A model generated the notes under the pieces. That model was not told the origin of the DNA, did not search any database, and saw only the letters and a list, made by a program, of their open reading frames with translations. Made by a program: the position numbers and the translations under genes. Below are positions 42,314-50,860 of a stretch of DNA of 64,000 nucleotides, in pieces. This DNA is from JBDTNK01 sp039933775. Its GTDB lineage: Bacteria > Chloroflexota > Limnocylindria > QHBO01. How positions within the stretch are numbered: the stretch's first letter is position 1; every line of letters begins with the position of its first letter. The stretch lies in NCBI GenBank assembly GCA_039933775.1, contig JBDTNK010000001.1, positions 1 through 64,000 of the forward strand. The letters are read 5' to 3'.

Positions 42314-43626
42314 CGCGAATCAGCATCTTCGGCCTCGGCTACGTGGGCGCCGTCTCGGCAGCCTGCCTGGCGGATCGCGGCGTCACCGTGGTTGGCGTTG
42401 ACGTCAGCGGCCTAAAGGTCGAGATGATCAATGAAGGACGCAGCCCGATCGTGGAGGAGGGATTGCCGGAGCTGATCGCGGAAGCGGTCACGGCTGGACG
42501 GCTGAGCGCCACCTCCGATGTCGCTGCGGCGATCGAGGCAACCGACCTGTCGCTCATCTGTGTCGGCACGCCGAGCCGCGGCAACGGCGGGCTCGACCTG
42601 ACTGCCGTCCAGCGCGTGGCCGAGAGCATCGGTCTTGCGCTTCGCGACAAGACCGCGCCTTACGTCGTGATTGTGCGCAGCACCATGCTGCCCGGGAGCA
42701 CCGAGACGGTCGTCATCGAGGCGTTGGAGCGCACGTCGGGCCGATCCATCGGTCCAGACCTCGCTGTCTGCTACCACCCCGAGTTCCTGCGCGAGGGGAG
42801 CTCGATCCGCGACTTCCAACATCCGCCCTTCACGATCATCGGCGGCGACGACGAGGCGGCCATGGCGAAGGTGGCACAGCTGTACGACGGGATCGAGGCT
42901 CCCGTGATCACAACAGGCTACCGAGTCGCCGAGATGTTGAAGTACGCCTGCAACGGCTTCCACGCCCTGAAGATCACCTTCGCGAACGAGATCGGCCGGG
43001 TCTGCAAGGAGCAGGGGATCGACAGCCACGAGGTGATGGAGATCTTCAGCCGCGACACGAAGCTCAACATCTCCACGGCCTACCTGCGCCCCGGCTACGC
43101 CTTCGGAGGGTCGTGCCTGCCGAAGGATCTGCGCGCACTCCTGCAGCACGCCCGTCGCAGCGATGTGGAGGTACCGCTCCTGGCATCGCTGCTGGTGAGC
43201 AACGATCGACAGGTCGAGGCGGCGTACGACCTCGTGACGTCGGGCGGGGAGCGTCGGGTCGGCGTCGTCGGACTCAGCTTCAAGCCGGGAACCGATGACC
43301 TACGCGAGAGCCCGCTGGTGACGCTTGTCGAGCGACTCATCGGGCGCGGGCGGCAGGTGAAGGTGCACGATCCGAACGTGGCCATGGGACAGGTGCATGG
43401 AGCGAACCGCGCCTACATCGCCCAAGAGCTGCCGCACGTGGTCTCGATCCTCACCGATTCGCTGGACGAGCTCCTCGACACGAGCGAGGTGATCGTCCTC
43501 GGCAACGCGTCGCCAGAGGCGGTCGAAGCCGCGCGGCGTGCCCGCCCCGAGCAACGAATCGTCGATCTGGCGCGCGCCGTCGAAGCGGTACCCGACGGCG
43601 TGGCGTACGAGGGCATTGCCTGGTAG
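42310..43626 (+). CDS. UDP-glucose/GDP-mannose dehydrogenase family, closest to GDP-mannose 6-dehydrogenase
   Basis: Oxidises the C6 of a nucleotide sugar to a uronate in two NAD-dependent steps. 438 residues with the Rossmann motif FGLGYVGAVSAACLADRG, then GTPSRGNGGLDLTAV and RSTMLPGSTE, which resemble AlgD more than Ugd. The catalytic Cys lies in FGGSCLPKDLRAL, and the C-terminal UDP-binding-like domain has GLSFKPGTDDLRESP. The likely product is GDP-mannuronate, but UDP-ManNAc or UDP-glucose dehydrogenase activity cannot be excluded. Last gene of the glycosyltransferase operon. Confidence 0.85.
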   Translation: MTRISIFGLGYVGAVSAACLADRGVTVVGVDVSGLKVEMINEGRSPIVEEGLPELIAEAVTAGRLSATSDVAAAIEATDLSLICVGTPSRGNGGLDLTAVQRVAESIGLALRDKTAPYVVIVRSTMLPGSTETVVIEALERTSGRSIGPDLAVCYHPEFLREGSSIRDFQHPPFTIIGGDDEAAMAKVAQLYDGIEAPVITTGYRVAEMLKYACNGFHALKITFANEIGRVCKEQGIDSHEVMEIFSRDTKLNISTAYLRPGYAFGGSCLPKDLRALLQHARRSDVEVPLLASLLVSNDRQVEAAYDLVTSGGERRVGVVGLSFKPGTDDLRESPLVTLVERLIGRGRQVKVHDPNVAMGQVHGANRAYIAQELPHVVSILTDSLDELLDTSEVIVLGNASPEAVEAARRARPEQRIVDLARAVEAVPDGVAYEGIAW

Positions 43627-43647
43627 GGATTACCCGCGTGGTACTAG

Positions 43648-43676
43648 CGGCGCGCCGAGACCATTGCTCGGCGCCG
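43648..43676 (+). terminator. GC-rich hairpin after the glycosyltransferase operon
   Basis: CGGCG-CG-CCGAG (43648-43659) can pair with CTCGGCGCCG (43667-43676) with a two-base bulge. It lies 22 bases after the dehydrogenase stop. No U-tract follows, so it may be a pause or an RNA-stabilising stem rather than an efficient terminator. Confidence 0.35.
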
Positions 43677-43755
43677 GTAGCCCCATTGACCGATACCCGT
43701 CGCGCTGGCGCGGACGTAGGCTCCCTGGAGTACCTCACCGAGCGGGGAGTCCCTA

Positions 43756-46011
43756 TTGCTGCACGATCGCCGACGTTCGGCTCGCCTCACATCACTGGTC
43801 GCCGCCCTGGCGATTGTCATCGTCGTTGGCAGCCTGCCGTGGGGCAGCGGCCACGTCTCGGGTGTCGAGCCTGACATCCATCGGCTCGGTGGCGCCGATC
43901 GATACGCGACCGCGGCCTCGATCTCGAACTACCTCTTCCCATCCGGCGCTCGCGTCGCCTACGTTGCATCGGGCGAGGCCTTCCCCGATGCGCTCTCGGC
44001 CGCCTCAGCCGCCGGCCGCACGGCCCCGGTGCTCCTGACCCGCAGTGGTGGGCTGCCCGCGCCGACTGTCACCGAGCTCCAGCGACTCCAGCCGCAGCTG
44101 ATCGTGGTCGTCGGCGGTGGGGACGCCATCAGCGACGGGGTCGCGAAACAGCTGCGCACCCTGGCTCCGACAGGACGTGTCCTGCGGTACGCCGGCAAGG
44201 ATCGGTTCGCGACCGCGGCTGCGGTCAGTGCGATTCTCTTTCCGGACGGCGCTCGGACCGTTTTCCTGGCGAATGGCAGTGCGTACCCGGATGCCGTCTC
44301 TGGCGCACCTGCCGCCGCGACGGACGCCGGAGCGCTCCTGCTCGTCACGCGTGACGGCATCCCGAGCGTGACGGCGACCGAGCTCGCCCGTCTGCATCCC
44401 AGCCGAATCGTGCTGCTCGGGGGTACCGGCGTCATCGGCGAAGGCGTGGCGAGGGCAGCCTCGGAGTACGCCGAGACCGTCCGCCAGTGGGGCGGGGCCG
44501 ACCGCTTCGGAACCTCTGCCCTCATCGCCGCGCGGAGTGCGGAACGGGGGGGCATCGCGGTTGTCGCCAACGGCAGAAGCTTTTCCGACGGCGTGACAGG
44601 TGCCGCCGCCGCGGCTTACCTCGAGGCGCCGCTCCTCCTCACCGACTCGTTCGCTCTGCCCGCCGCGGTGGGAGACGAGCTCGAGCGCCTGCGCCCGGAC
44701 CGCGTGATCATTATTGGCGGGACGGGGAGCGTCTCAGACCAGGTACGCGACCAGATCGCCCAGAAGCTGCGTGATGCGGCGGCGAGCGCGCCGGCAAGCC
44801 CGAGCGAGGCGGCGTCGAGCGCGCCACCGACGGCGATCGAGAGCCCGACTCCGACTTCCACGCCGGGCACGACATCAACGCCCGCGGCGACGGCAGTGGC
44901 CACCCCGGCACCGACCAAGCCTGCTACCCCGGCGCCGACCGTCGCGCCGACGCCGCCACTGGCGCCCCCGCCACCGGCAGGCCCGATCCTGGGCTACGGC
45001 GCCGGCACGGTGGGCGGGGCCGGTGGGCGCGTGATCGAGGTTCGCTCGATCGGCGAGCTCCAGAATGCCCTTGCCGCCGACGGGCCGCGCCAGGTGCGCC
45101 TCGTGGGCTCGGGCACCTGGGACGCGAACGGCGCGGAGCTTTCCGTGACAAGGCCCTATGTCACCGTCGATGGGGCGGGCTCGAGCGTGGTGATCGTCGA
45201 CGGCTGGATCGCGGTGCGCAGCAGCGAGGTGATCCTGCGGAACCTTCGTGTGCGCACCGGAGATGACAGCGTCAATGCATCGGACGCCGATGCGATCAGC
45301 ATCAACGGCGGGACCGGAGGCATCTCGAACATCGTCGTCGACCACGTCGAGGCCATCCAGGCGCCCGATGTCGGGGGGATCACGATCCTCAACAGCGTAA
45401 GCAACGTGACCGTCCAGAACTCGATCGTAGGCGAGGGGCTCTACCGCAGCGCCCACCCGGAGTCCGGCGACGAGGACGGCCACAGCTACGCGATGAATAT
45501 CTCCGGGCAGCTCGGTGGCGCCTGGCCACGCGCGGTCACCATCGTGAACAACCTCATCACGACATCGGAATCTCGCAACCCCCGCGTGTGCGGCGCCGAG
45601 CAGGTCGACGTCGTCAACAACGTCATCTACAACTACCGAATCGGGCCCGCCTGCAATCCGCGGAGCCTGAACCTCGTCAACAACCTGCTCCGTAGCGGAC
45701 CCGCCGCCGGTGCCGCAGGCCTGACGCCGAAGACCGATATCTTCACGCCGCAGACCAGCAGTGACTATCCGACCCTCTTCTCAGGGACGGTCTACGTGTC
45801 GGGCAACGTCACCGACGGCCTGGTCGGGACCCTCTCGTCTTCGCCGCTCTTCGCCGGCTCGCTGCGCGGCGCGTTGTCGGTTGGGCCCGCGCCCGCGAGC
45901 ACCCTGCTCGACGCCGTGCTGGCGAACGTCGGACCACGCCCGATTGATGCGACGACACAACGAATCCTCGATAACGTCCGTAATCGGACCGGCACCTACG
46001 TCAACGGGTGA
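43756..46011 (+). CDS. Cell-wall-anchored pectate-lyase-like protein (three CWB2 repeats plus beta-helix)
   Basis: 751 residues from a TTG at 43756, six bases after GGGGAG. A signal segment (11-36) is followed by three cell-wall-binding type 2 repeats (about 41-135, 136-230, 231-330), each with HRLGGADRYATA- or QWGGADRFGTS-type openings and VVVGGGDAIS- or IIIGGTGSVS-type ends. A Thr/Pro linker (about 335-415) leads to a right-handed beta-helix domain of the pectate lyase (PL1-like) superfamily, containing DADAISINGG and NVTVQNSIVGEGL. CWB2 repeats hold proteins on the surface in Gram-positive bacteria. The enzyme part may cleave or bind a uronic-acid polymer; catalytic Arg and Ca-binding Asp residues cannot be assigned with certainty. 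Confidence 0.82.
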   Translation: MLHDRRRSARLTSLVAALAIVIVVGSLPWGSGHVSGVEPDIHRLGGADRYATAASISNYLFPSGARVAYVASGEAFPDALSAASAAGRTAPVLLTRSGGLPAPTVTELQRLQPQLIVVVGGGDAISDGVAKQLRTLAPTGRVLRYAGKDRFATAAAVSAILFPDGARTVFLANGSAYPDAVSGAPAAATDAGALLLVTRDGIPSVTATELARLHPSRIVLLGGTGVIGEGVARAASEYAETVRQWGGADRFGTSALIAARSAERGGIAVVANGRSFSDGVTGAAAAAYLEAPLLLTDSFALPAAVGDELERLRPDRVIIIGGTGSVSDQVRDQIAQKLRDAAASAPASPSEAASSAPPTAIESPTPTSTPGTTSTPAATAVATPAPTKPATPAPTVAPTPPLAPPPPAGPILGYGAGTVGGAGGRVIEVRSIGELQNALAADGPRQVRLVGSGTWDANGAELSVTRPYVTVDGAGSSVVIVDGWIAVRSSEVILRNLRVRTGDDSVNASDADAISINGGTGGISNIVVDHVEAIQAPDVGGITILNSVSNVTVQNSIVGEGLYRSAHPESGDEDGHSYAMNISGQLGGAWPRAVTIVNNLITTSESRNPRVCGAEQVDVVNNVIYNYRIGPACNPRSLNLVNNLLRSGPAAGAAGLTPKTDIFTPQTSSDYPTLFSGTVYVSGNVTDGLVGTLSSSPLFAGSLRGALSVGPAPASTLLDAVLANVGPRPIDATTQRILDNVRNRTGTYVNG

Positions 46012-46954
46012 GCGCGCGCTCCTGCGGATATAGCTCCCGCTGGACCGATGAGCCAAGGCCGAGGATCCGTGCCTGCTGCCCGGGTGACAGCTCGGATCGC
46101 CAGCGCTCGTCGAGAGTGATCTCACTCCATGCACTCAGGCGACGCCTGTTGCCGATGAGGTGCTGCTCCGCGTCTGCCAAGAGCGGATCGGCGGCACGCG
46201 ATCGATCGACGCCACAGAACGCGTACAGGTTGGACATCGTGGCCTCGGTCTCGCTGCATAGCTGCTCGTACCACACCGTCATGTGATCCTCGGGCGGCAG
46301 GTCGTCTAGGTGACGCAGGATCGTGCGATTCGTCGCGGCCCAGTTCCTGGCGGCCGCGTCCGCGCCGCCCGCAGCCGAGCTGCCGTGGTGGAGCGCCGAC
46401 GTCGCCACGCCGCGCACGTCGCGGACGAGATGAATGACCTTCAGTGGCATCGGCAGAAAGCGGCGCAGGTGCCTGATGCGCATCCGCTCTTTCGACGCGT
46501 CCACGTACACCGATCCGCCGCTGACCGCCATCACCACCGCGGCAAAGTCGGCGTTGCGGCGGCCCACCGCAGCCATCGTCGCACCGCGCTCGGTAAGCCG
46601 GTCGAGAATCAGGTCCCGCGCCGTCTCGAGCCGGTTCCAGCGCAGCGAGCCGGTGCGCATTCGCTCCCGGCGAGAGCCGGGCGCTTGGTCGAATCCAAGG
46701 CGGAAATGACCGAGCTCAAAGTCGGCGTGGCCACGTGCGACCATGCGCTCCCGCACCTCCATCCAGAACGGGCACTCGTTCAGGAGGCGGCCGCAGGAGC
46801 ATCTGTACTCGTCGATCCGCGACTGGCGCCGCCCGCCAGACGCGGCGCTCACCGTCGCGATGTCGGGATGCGCGCCGAGCAGGTAGGAGAGGAGTGTCGA
46901 GCCGGAATAGGCGCTCGAGGCGAGGAAGATGTATGTCGACATGGGATGGTGCAT
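46001..46954 (-). CDS. Sulfotransferase-family protein (9 of 9)
   Basis: 317 residues; an in-frame ATG four codons on (46942) is an alternative start. The phosphosulfate loop LASSAYSGSTLLSYLLGAHP starts near residue 11, and the 3'-phosphate motif is HLVRDVRGVATSALHHGS, with Val replacing the usual Pro. A CSCGRLLNECPFW segment after residue 50 with four Cys is also seen in a bacterial sulfotransferase subgroup. A TATAGT -10 sits just upstream. It lies between the two pectate-lyase-like genes and overlaps the first by 11 bases at its 3' end. Confidence 0.8.
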   Translation of the reverse strand: MHHPMSTYIFLASSAYSGSTLLSYLLGAHPDIATVSAASGGRRQSRIDEYRCSCGRLLNECPFWMEVRERMVARGHADFELGHFRLGFDQAPGSRRERMRTGSLRWNRLETARDLILDRLTERGATMAAVGRRNADFAAVVMAVSGGSVYVDASKERMRIRHLRRFLPMPLKVIHLVRDVRGVATSALHHGSSAAGGADAAARNWAATNRTILRHLDDLPPEDHMTVWYEQLCSETEATMSNLYAFCGVDRSRAADPLLADAEQHLIGNRRRLSAWSEITLDERWRSELSPGQQARILGLGSSVQRELYPQERALTR

Positions 46955-46965
46955 TCGGGGCCGCG

Positions 46966-46971
46966 ACTATA
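46966..46971 (-). promoter_or_regulatory. Predicted -10 box for the sulfotransferase at 46001
   Basis: The complement of 46966-46971 reads TATAGT. A start point near 46959 would leave a leader of only about five bases before the ATG at 46954. No convincing -35 is seen. It lies back to back with the promoter for the lyase gene. Confidence 0.35.
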
Positions 46972-46983
46972 CCCGACCCCCGA

Positions 46984-47012
46984 TTGGCGCTTCCCGCCGC
47001 CCGGGGTATCAT
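46984..47012 (+). promoter_or_regulatory. Predicted promoter of the second pectate-lyase-like gene
   Basis: TTGGCG at 46984-46989 and TATCAT at 47007-47012 with an ideal 17-base spacer. Start near 47019 gives a leader of about 70 nt before the ATG at 47089. Confidence 0.55.
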
Positions 47013-47088
47013 GCGCCGGTGGCCCAGCCCGAGCGGGCAACTGAGGCCGCCGGAGTGTGTCCCCTCCAAAGCAAGGTCCTCGATCTCA

Positions 47089-48525
47089 ATGCGTCTTCGC
47101 CCCGTCTCCAGCCCCCGTCGTTTCTCGCGCGTTACCTCGAGCCTCGCCGGGCCCCCACGCCTCGTCGTGCTCTCCGTCGCGCTGCTTGTCATCATCGGGG
47201 CAGTCGCTATCGGCTGGCCCAGGACGCCCGAGCCTCCCCGGCTTGCCGGTGCCGCAGCGGCGTCGCTCACATCGAGTCCGACGCCCCGGCCCTCGATACC
47301 TGGGACGCCCAGCCCGTCGGAGCGCGTCGTCGCACTGGCATCCAAGGATGTCGACCAGATCGAGCCCGGCATCGATGCCACGCAGACGCCAGCTCCGACC
47401 GCGGTGCCAGTGGCTCGCGCGACCGTGCCGTCGACTGCGGCACCCGCGGCCGTCGCGGTCCTCGGCTCAGGAGCGATCGTCGGGTACGGCGGAGCAACCG
47501 TCGGCGGCGATGGGGGTCGAGTCGTTGACGTCGGCTCCATCGACGAGCTCCGCGCGGCGATGTCGGACTCCGGACCGCGCATCGTCCGACTCGTGGGCTC
47601 CGGGGTCTGGGATGCAGGCGGCGCCGAACTCACCATTTCGAAGCCGAATATCACGATCGACGGAGCGGCCTGCTCCTGCCAGATCCGCAACGGCTGGATC
47701 AAGGTGGCGGCATCCCAGGTGATCCTCCGCAACCTTCGCGTCCGTACCGGCGATGAATCCGTTCAGGCGGCGGATGCCGATGCCATCAGCATCAACGGCG
47801 GAACCGAAGGCATTTCAAACATCGTGCTCGACCACGTCGAGGCAATCTGGGCACCGGACATCGGTGGGGTGGCGATTCTGAACCGGGTGACCGACGTCAC
47901 GGTCCAGAACTCGATCATTGGCGAGGGCCTGTATCTGTCGCGCCACCCGGAGGGAATCGCCGCCGAGGATGGGCATTCCTACGGCTTCAACATCACGACG
48001 CTCGACGGCCGCAGCTTTGCCGAGCGGTTGACAGTTCACCACAACCTGATCACGACCTCGAGTCAGCGCAATCCACAGATCATCGCGGCCGCGGCAGTCG
48101 ACTTCGTGAACAACGTCATCTACGACGCAGGGCTCGACTGGGCCTATGGAAATCCGCGCTCTGCGAACATCGTGAACAACATTTATCGCGCCGGGCCGCA
48201 GACGCAGACCAGCGACGAATGGCGCAGTCGCACGAACGGGGACGTGACTGGCTTCTTCGCAGGCTCCGTGTACCTCTCCGGGAATGTCGCGGACGGCTTC
48301 ACATTCACGCGCGACGTTGCGGATGGTGTGCTCACCGACAGTGCGCCGGTGCCGCTCAGCATCGGACCGGAGTCCACGAAGGGGCTCCTCGAGCGTGTCC
48401 TCTCCGGAGTCGGGCCACGTCCCGCAGATGCGACCACGCAACGCATCCTGAGCGACGTCTGGAACCTCGCGGGCGCGTTCAGGAACGGCGTTGGACAGCC
48501 CGGCCCGAATCCTGTGTGGCCGTGA
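47089..48525 (+). CDS. Membrane-anchored or secreted pectate-lyase-like beta-helix protein
   Basis: 478 residues from the ATG at 47089. A basic N-terminus and one hydrophobic helix (about 25-43) form an uncleaved anchor or signal. A Pro/Thr/Ser linker (about 45-135) precedes a beta-helix domain that is a close paralogue of the C-terminal half of the protein at 43756: shared RNLRVRTGD, DADAISINGG, DHVEAI, GEGLY and EDGHSY segments in the same order. It lacks the CWB2 repeats. Both end with a conserved VGPRP-DATTQRIL segment. Likely acts on, or holds, the same polysaccharide as its paralogue. Confidence 0.82.
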   Translation: MRLRPVSSPRRFSRVTSSLAGPPRLVVLSVALLVIIGAVAIGWPRTPEPPRLAGAAAASLTSSPTPRPSIPGTPSPSERVVALASKDVDQIEPGIDATQTPAPTAVPVARATVPSTAAPAAVAVLGSGAIVGYGGATVGGDGGRVVDVGSIDELRAAMSDSGPRIVRLVGSGVWDAGGAELTISKPNITIDGAACSCQIRNGWIKVAASQVILRNLRVRTGDESVQAADADAISINGGTEGISNIVLDHVEAIWAPDIGGVAILNRVTDVTVQNSIIGEGLYLSRHPEGIAAEDGHSYGFNITTLDGRSFAERLTVHHNLITTSSQRNPQIIAAAAVDFVNNVIYDAGLDWAYGNPRSANIVNNIYRAGPQTQTSDEWRSRTNGDVTGFFAGSVYLSGNVADGFTFTRDVADGVLTDSAPVPLSIGPESTKGLLERVLSGVGPRPADATTQRILSDVWNLAGAFRNGVGQPGPNPVWP

Positions 48526-48535
48526 CGGCCATCCG

Positions 48536-49519
48536 GTGACATCCCAAGCCAGGCGCGCGCTCGTCACGGGTGGCGCGGGGTTCATCGGCAGCACACTCGT
48601 TGACCGGCTTCTCACAGACGCGTGGCAGGTCACCGCGGTCGACTCGTTCGACCCGTATTACGAACGCAGGCGCAAAGAGCTGAATCTCGGCGACGCCGTC
48701 ACTTCGCCACGGTTTCGGCTCATCGAGGCAGATACCCGCGACGCCGACGCGTTGGCCGCCGCCTTCGACGAGGCGCGTCCCGAGGTCGTCTTCGACCTCG
48801 CGGCCAGAGCCGGCGTTCGCCCCTCGATCGCGGACCCGGGTGCGTACGTGGCGACGAACGTCGTTGGGCTGCAGCGCACCCTCGACAACGTCGCTCGCCA
48901 TGCGGCGCGGCTCGTCTTCGCGTCGTCGAGCTCGATCTACGGCGTGGACGAGCGACGGCCGTTCCGCGAGGACCAGGCACGTGGACGGCCGATCTCGCCG
49001 TACGGCGCGACGAAGGTGGCAGGGGAGGCGCTATGCCATGCCCACCACGCCATCACCGGGCTTCCCGTCGGTGTTGCCCGCCTCTTCACCGTCTACGGGC
49101 CCAGGCAGCGGCCCGATCTTGCCATTCACTCCTTCGCTTGGCGAATGCTGAAGGGAGAGCCGATCGAGCTCTTCGACGAGGGGCGTCCGTTGCGCGACTA
49201 CACCTACGTCGACGACCTCGTGGACGCGCTCGTGCGACTCGCTGGGATCGACGACCCCTGGCTCGTCGTGAACCTCGGCAGCGACCGTCCCATCGCCGTG
49301 ACGGAGATGGTCGGCGAAATCGAGCGCGCGCTCGGCGCGATCGCCGAACGGCGCCTGGTGCCACCCCAACCCGGCGATGTGCCGGGGACGCACGCCGACA
49401 TCACACGCGCAGCGGAGCGCCTCGGCTGGCGGCCCACGACGCCGTTTCCGGTTGGGATCGACCGATTCTGTGCCTGGTTGCGGCTCGAGATGGACGAGCT
49501 CGCCCTCAGTCGGACCTGA
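48536..49519 (+). CDS. NAD-dependent epimerase/dehydratase, UDP-glucuronate-4-epimerase-like
   Basis: 327 residues from a GTG at 48536, 10 bases after the lyase stop. Short-chain dehydrogenase fold with VTGGAGFIGS at the N-terminus, ASSSSIYG, and the catalytic SPYGATK (Tyr/Lys). AARAGVRPSIADPGAYVATN is the signature usually seen in UDP-glucuronate and related 4-epimerases. It could convert UDP-glucuronate, made by the adjacent Ugd, to UDP-galacturonate. UDP-glucose 4-epimerase remains possible. Its 3' end overlaps the convergent ugd by 14 bases. Confidence 0.85.
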   Translation: MTSQARRALVTGGAGFIGSTLVDRLLTDAWQVTAVDSFDPYYERRRKELNLGDAVTSPRFRLIEADTRDADALAAAFDEARPEVVFDLAARAGVRPSIADPGAYVATNVVGLQRTLDNVARHAARLVFASSSSIYGVDERRPFREDQARGRPISPYGATKVAGEALCHAHHAITGLPVGVARLFTVYGPRQRPDLAIHSFAWRMLKGEPIELFDEGRPLRDYTYVDDLVDALVRLAGIDDPWLVVNLGSDRPIAVTEMVGEIERALGAIAERRLVPPQPGDVPGTHADITRAAERLGWRPTTPFPVGIDRFCAWLRLEMDELALSRT

Positions 49520-50855
49520 TCGCCTCCACGCGTCGCTGCCCATCGCGGCGCCCGATCGACAGCATCGTCAGCCCAGCCGCCTCCACGCGATCCGCGTCGA
49601 GCGCATCCCGCGCATCCAGCAGAACGCGGCCGCGCATCACGTCCGCGATCGGTCCCAGGTCCGCGGTGACATACTCGGCCCAGTCGGTGGCCAATACCAC
49701 GGCATCCGCGCCGGTCGCGGTGCGGATCGGGTTGTCCGCGATTTCGATCCAGGGCTCGCGGCTCGCGACGATCGATGCCGCCTGCGGATCGCACGCCACG
49801 ACCGTCGCCCCGCGCTCGCGCAACACCTCGGCCAGGAGCAGCGCGGGAGAATCACGGATATCGTCGGTTCCCGCCTTGAACGCCAGGCCAAGCAGCCCGA
49901 CCCGCGCGCCCTGGAGGCCGTCGGGGATGGCTCGATCGAGGCGGTGCGCGACGCGGATCGGCTGCGTCGCGTTCACTGCGTCAACCGCGCGCGCGAGCGT
50001 CATCTCGACGCCGCGTGCTTTACCCATCGCGATCATCGAACGAACGTCCTTGGGCAGGCAGGATCCGCCGTAGCCGATCCCGGGCTTGAAGTAGTCCGAA
50101 CCGATGCGAGGATCGGCGGCGACCGCATCGAGGACCGAGTCGATCGCCGCACCGGTCGCTTCGCAGAGCGCGGCGAGCTCGTTGACGAAGCTGATCCGCG
50201 CCGCGAGGTAGGTGTTCGAGGCGTTCTTGACCAGCTCGGCACTCTCGGCGTCGAGCACGAAGATGGGTGCGCCGAGGGGCCGATACAGCGTCTCCAGCGT
50301 ATCGACGTCGGCATCGGTGGCCGTCTCCGTGCGCCCGAGCACCACGCGGCTCGGGTGCAGGAAGTCGTCGAGCGCGCGACCGGTGCGCAGGAACTCGGGG
50401 TTGGCAACGACCGCGACACCCTGGGGACCGCCGCGCTCACGAAGGAGGCCGTTCAGCATGGCCTCCACGCGCCGCGTCGTGCCCACCGGCACCGTGCTGC
50501 GCAGCGCGACCACTGTCCGCGAGCCGAGATGGCGAGCGAGCGACTCGATGACGCTCTCGACCGCGGTCAGGTCAGCCTCGCCGGTGGCGCTCGATGGCGT
50601 CCCCACGCAGACGAGCACGACGTCGGGCTCGCGCAGCGCGTCCGCCGGATCCGACGTGAAGCGCAGCCCGCCGTTGCCCTGCAGCGCGGTGAGCTCCCCC
50701 TGGAGATGGGGTTCGTAGTACGGCGCCTCCCCGCGTTCGAGCGAGGCGACCTTGTCCACGTCGGACTCGAGGCCGGAGACGCGCTGCCCAAGCCGGGCCA
50801 GGCAAGTGGCGGTTACGAGCCCGACGTAGCCCAGGCCGACCACGGTGATGTGCAC
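49506..50855 (-). CDS. ugd: UDP-glucose 6-dehydrogenase
   Basis: Makes UDP-glucuronate from UDP-glucose. 449 residues with GLGYVGLVTATCLARLG, VGTPSSATGEADL, RSTVPVGTT and the catalytic Cys in GYGGSCLPKDVRSM. The C-terminal domain has GLAFKAGTDDIRDSP. Motifs match bacterial Ugd/TuaD better than AlgD, in contrast to the related gene at 42310, so the locus seems to make two different nucleotide uronates. The ATG at 50855 lies only five bases from the proposed start of the divergent carrier gene. Confidence 0.93.
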   Translation of the reverse strand: MHITVVGLGYVGLVTATCLARLGQRVSGLESDVDKVASLERGEAPYYEPHLQGELTALQGNGGLRFTSDPADALREPDVVLVCVGTPSSATGEADLTAVESVIESLARHLGSRTVVALRSTVPVGTTRRVEAMLNGLLRERGGPQGVAVVANPEFLRTGRALDDFLHPSRVVLGRTETATDADVDTLETLYRPLGAPIFVLDAESAELVKNASNTYLAARISFVNELAALCEATGAAIDSVLDAVAADPRIGSDYFKPGIGYGGSCLPKDVRSMIAMGKARGVEMTLARAVDAVNATQPIRVAHRLDRAIPDGLQGARVGLLGLAFKAGTDDIRDSPALLLAEVLRERGATVVACDPQAASIVASREPWIEIADNPIRTATGADAVVLATDWAEYVTADLGPIADVMRGRVLLDARDALDADRVEAAGLTMLSIGRRDGQRRVEAIRSD

Positions 50856-50860
50856 GAAAA

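Noticed and set aside
43627..43755. Possible c-di-GMP or other riboswitch before the CWB2-lyase gene
   Set aside because: Only a bulged GC hairpin is evident; the conserved bases of known c-di-GMP aptamers were not found.
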